The notes below the pieces were generated by a model. The model did no database searches, was not told the DNA's origin, and was given only the letters and a program-made list of their open reading frames with translations. The position numbers and the translations under genes are program-made. DNA of 34,086 nucleotides, from assembly GCA_039199225.1 (NCBI GenBank), contig JBCCSZ010000043.1, forward strand, positions 1 to 34,086, written 5' to 3'. This document shows, piece by piece, positions 32,518-34,086 of this stretch; within the stretch, counting starts at the first letter, position 1, and every line of letters begins with the position of its first letter. The DNA is from JBCCSZ01 sp039199225. GTDB taxonomy: Bacteria; Bacteroidota; Bacteroidia; Chitinophagales; Saprospiraceae.

Positions 32518-33942
32518 TCAGAATTGAAAGTAGATGAATTGGGGTTTTACGCTGAAATTGCCGAGGAATAAAATACCCATTAACAAAGCATAGTAACAAG
32601 CGTATCGGATGGGCTTTTGTTGGGTTTGTACCCATTCGTTGAAATCTGCCTTTTGCAACTGCCACTCTACGAGAGTAAAGAGAAAAAAGACGATCGACAA
32701 GGCCACAAAACGTCGGATGGGATAAACGGAAAACAGGGAATGGTACCAAGCGGACGTATAGCTGTCTAGCTGAAAGATGGCACTGAGCAGCTCGTTTAGA
32801 TGACCCATATCTTCTGCTCTAAATGGCATCCAAAACAAAACTACCAACAAAAAGACCAATGGCATTCGCCAGCGCCCGGGTCCCTCCAATTTAAACTGCC
32901 TTTCAACAATCAAAATCAGGCCGTGCAATGCGCCCCAGATCAAAAAGGTAAACTGCGCCCCATGCCATAGGCCAGACAGGACGAAGGTGAGGAACAAATT
33001 TCGATGTACCTGCCATTGCTGCCCACGATTGCCCCCGAGCGGAATGTAGACATAATCTCTAAACCAGGTGGACAAGGAGATGTGCCAGCGGTGCCAAAAC
33101 ATCCGCAAGGAGGTAGAGAAATAGGGCGTCTGAAAGTTCTGCATCAGCCGCATGCCCAAGAGGCGCGAACAACCAATGGCAATATCGGAATAGGCCGAAA
33201 AGTCAGCGTAAATTTGCAAGGCAAAAAACAGACTGCCAAGTAAGGTCGCCGGCCCACTCGATGCTTCGCCTGCTACCAATAGCAGATCGGTCATTTGGCC
33301 AAAGTTATCGGCAATCACCGTTTTTTTGAACAGCCCCCACAATATCAACCGGAGGCCCCCCACAGCTTCTTGATACTGGAATACTTTTCGGCCTTCAAAC
33401 TGCTTCAACAGCTGGCTGGCGCGTTCGATCGGCCCGGCGACAAGCTGCGGAAAGAAGCTGACAAAAGCAAAAAAGGCCAGAGGGTCCCTCGTTGGCTCCA
33501 ATTGTCGTCGGTAGATGTCGATGGTGTAGCTCATCGTCTGGAACGTATAAAATGAAATACCCACTGGTAGGATGATTTCCAGCGTATGTGTTTGGATTGG
33601 AAGATCAAAAAGTGCGAGCAATTCACGAAGAGAATCGACAAAGAAGTTGTAGTATTTGAAAAAGCCAAGGAATCCCAGATTGACCAGCAGGCTTCCTAGC
33701 AGCAAGGCTTTTTGGGCGCTTGCCTTTTCCGTCTTACCCATAGCTTGCCCAACCCAGAAGTCTACGCCAGAACTGATGATGATTAAGCCCAGAAACCGCC
33801 AGTCCCAACAGCCGTAAAAAAAGTAGCTGGCAGCGATGGTGAAAGCATTGCGAAAGCCGGGATGCAACTTCCTGTTTATCAACCAATAGAGATTGAAAAA
33901 CAAGAGGAAAAAAAGCGCGAAAGAGATCGAGTTAAAGATCAT
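32518..33942 (-). CDS. MBOAT family O-acyltransferase (AlgI-like)
   Basis: This 474-residue integral membrane protein with about ten or more helices belongs to the MBOAT family that carries acyl groups across the membrane for polysaccharide O-acetylation (AlgI and DltB relatives). Conserved blocks are LPVGISFYTFQTMSYTIDIYR, FFPQLVAGPIERA, QIYADFSAYSDIAIG, MFWHRWHISLSTWFRDYVY (H284, H287) and LSGLWHGAQFTFLIWG with the catalytic H327. The length is typical. It is the first gene of a two-gene unit whose second gene starts at the very next base. The donor is probably acetyl-CoA; the acceptor is not identifiable. Confidence 0.95.
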   Translation of the reverse strand: MIFNSISFALFFLLFFNLYWLINRKLHPGFRNAFTIAASYFFYGCWDWRFLGLIIISSGVDFWVGQAMGKTEKASAQKALLLGSLLVNLGFLGFFKYYNFFVDSLRELLALFDLPIQTHTLEIILPVGISFYTFQTMSYTIDIYRRQLEPTRDPLAFFAFVSFFPQLVAGPIERASQLLKQFEGRKVFQYQEAVGGLRLILWGLFKKTVIADNFGQMTDLLLVAGEASSGPATLLGSLFFALQIYADFSAYSDIAIGCSRLLGMRLMQNFQTPYFSTSLRMFWHRWHISLSTWFRDYVYIPLGGNRGQQWQVHRNLFLTFVLSGLWHGAQFTFLIWGALHGLILIVERQFKLEGPGRWRMPLVFLLVVLFWMPFRAEDMGHLNELLSAIFQLDSYTSAWYHSLFSVYPIRRFVALSIVFFLFTLVEWQLQKADFNEWVQTQQKPIRYACYYALLMGILFLGNFSVKPQFIYFQF

Positions 33943-33976
33943 AGGGCTTGCGGCAGTCGTCGTCGAGTGCAGGACA

Positions 33977-34009
33977 TTTGCGCTGCCGCCACAAGGTGGA
34001 ATAAATTTG
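33977..34009 (+). promoter_or_regulatory. Bacteroidota promoter for the right-edge gene
   Basis: TTTG at 33977-33980 and TAAATTTG at 34002-34009 match the -33 and -7 consensus, with a 21-base spacer. Transcription would start near 34016, about 20 nt before the ATG at 34036. Confidence 0.6.
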
Positions 34010-34035
34010 CTATATTGCCAAACAAATTCAGATCA

Positions 34036-34086
34036 ATGAAATTCGTCCTTCTCTTTGTATGCAGCTTCTTCTTAATTGGTTTGCAA
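34036..34086 (+). CDS. Start of a secreted protein (partial, 17 codons visible)
   Basis: An ATG 27 bp after a well-formed promoter opens a frame encoding MKFVLLFVCSFFLIGLQ before the window ends. This is the charged-then-hydrophobic start of a Sec signal peptide. The rest of the gene is outside the window, so no function can be given. It runs divergently from the MBOAT gene. Confidence 0.6.
   Translation, partial: MKFVLLFVCSFFLIGLQ

Overview
The window looks like a piece of a Bacteroidota chromosome, most likely from the Saprospiraceae/Lewinella-like branch (the phylum is well supported, the family is inference). The evidence is a TonB-dependent receptor fused to a carboxypeptidase-regulatory domain and paired with a DUF4249 lipoprotein, a TPR-containing hybrid-free histidine kinase, very large secreted Asp/Cys-rich repeat proteins, a Tat-exported Gfo/Idh/MocA oxidoreductase, and several TAnnTTTG promoter elements instead of Shine-Dalgarno-led starts. 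No rRNA, tRNA, CRISPR array or transposase was seen.

Region 1 (1-16530, + strand) is an apparent polymorphic-toxin locus. It holds the 3' end of a large surface protein (copy A1), a 3283-residue secreted giant, a small AT-rich cytosolic gene directly behind it, a secreted helical-repeat protein, and a complete second copy of the A-type protein (A2, 1181 residues) closed by a strong intrinsic terminator. The giant carries a signal peptide, an N-terminal Bacteroidota-specific region, about ten thrombospondin-3-like calcium-binding units, an Fn3-like domain, a zincin protease motif (HELGH), a hydrophobic stretch and, at the very C-terminus, DSE and PCTSC motifs typical of BURPS668_1122-type toxin deaminases. 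The AT-rich gene 13 bp downstream is the natural immunity candidate. The A-type protein has no recognised family; its duplication around the toxin suggests it is a partner, perhaps in display or delivery.

Region 2 (16530-21050) holds a GC-rich tandem-repeat block, a lipoprotein aldose 1-epimerase (+), and on the - strand a TPR sensor histidine kinase, a 38-residue peptide gene missed by length-limited gene calling, and a 94-residue hypothetical gene. The small peptide has a Lys-rich leader, a double-glycine motif and a Cys/Pro/Trp core, the layout of Bacteroidota RiPP precursors. It is followed by a long hairpin. A 19-bp direct repeat lies upstream of both the peptide gene and the kinase gene.

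Region 3 (21600-28900, - strand) is mostly housekeeping and uptake: fumarylacetoacetase with its own promoter; the chain TonB receptor, DUF4249 lipoprotein and tRNA pseudouridine synthase TruA, the last two overlapping by one base; then a Tat-exported oxidoreductase.

Region 4 (29060-34086) holds 6-phosphofructokinase, a TM2-domain protein and an unusual lipoprotein with a histidine in nearly every heptad (all +), then an SGNH-like protein and an MBOAT O-acyltransferase as a two-gene - strand unit, and the first 17 codons of a secreted protein at the right edge behind a clear TTTG/TAnnTTTG promoter.
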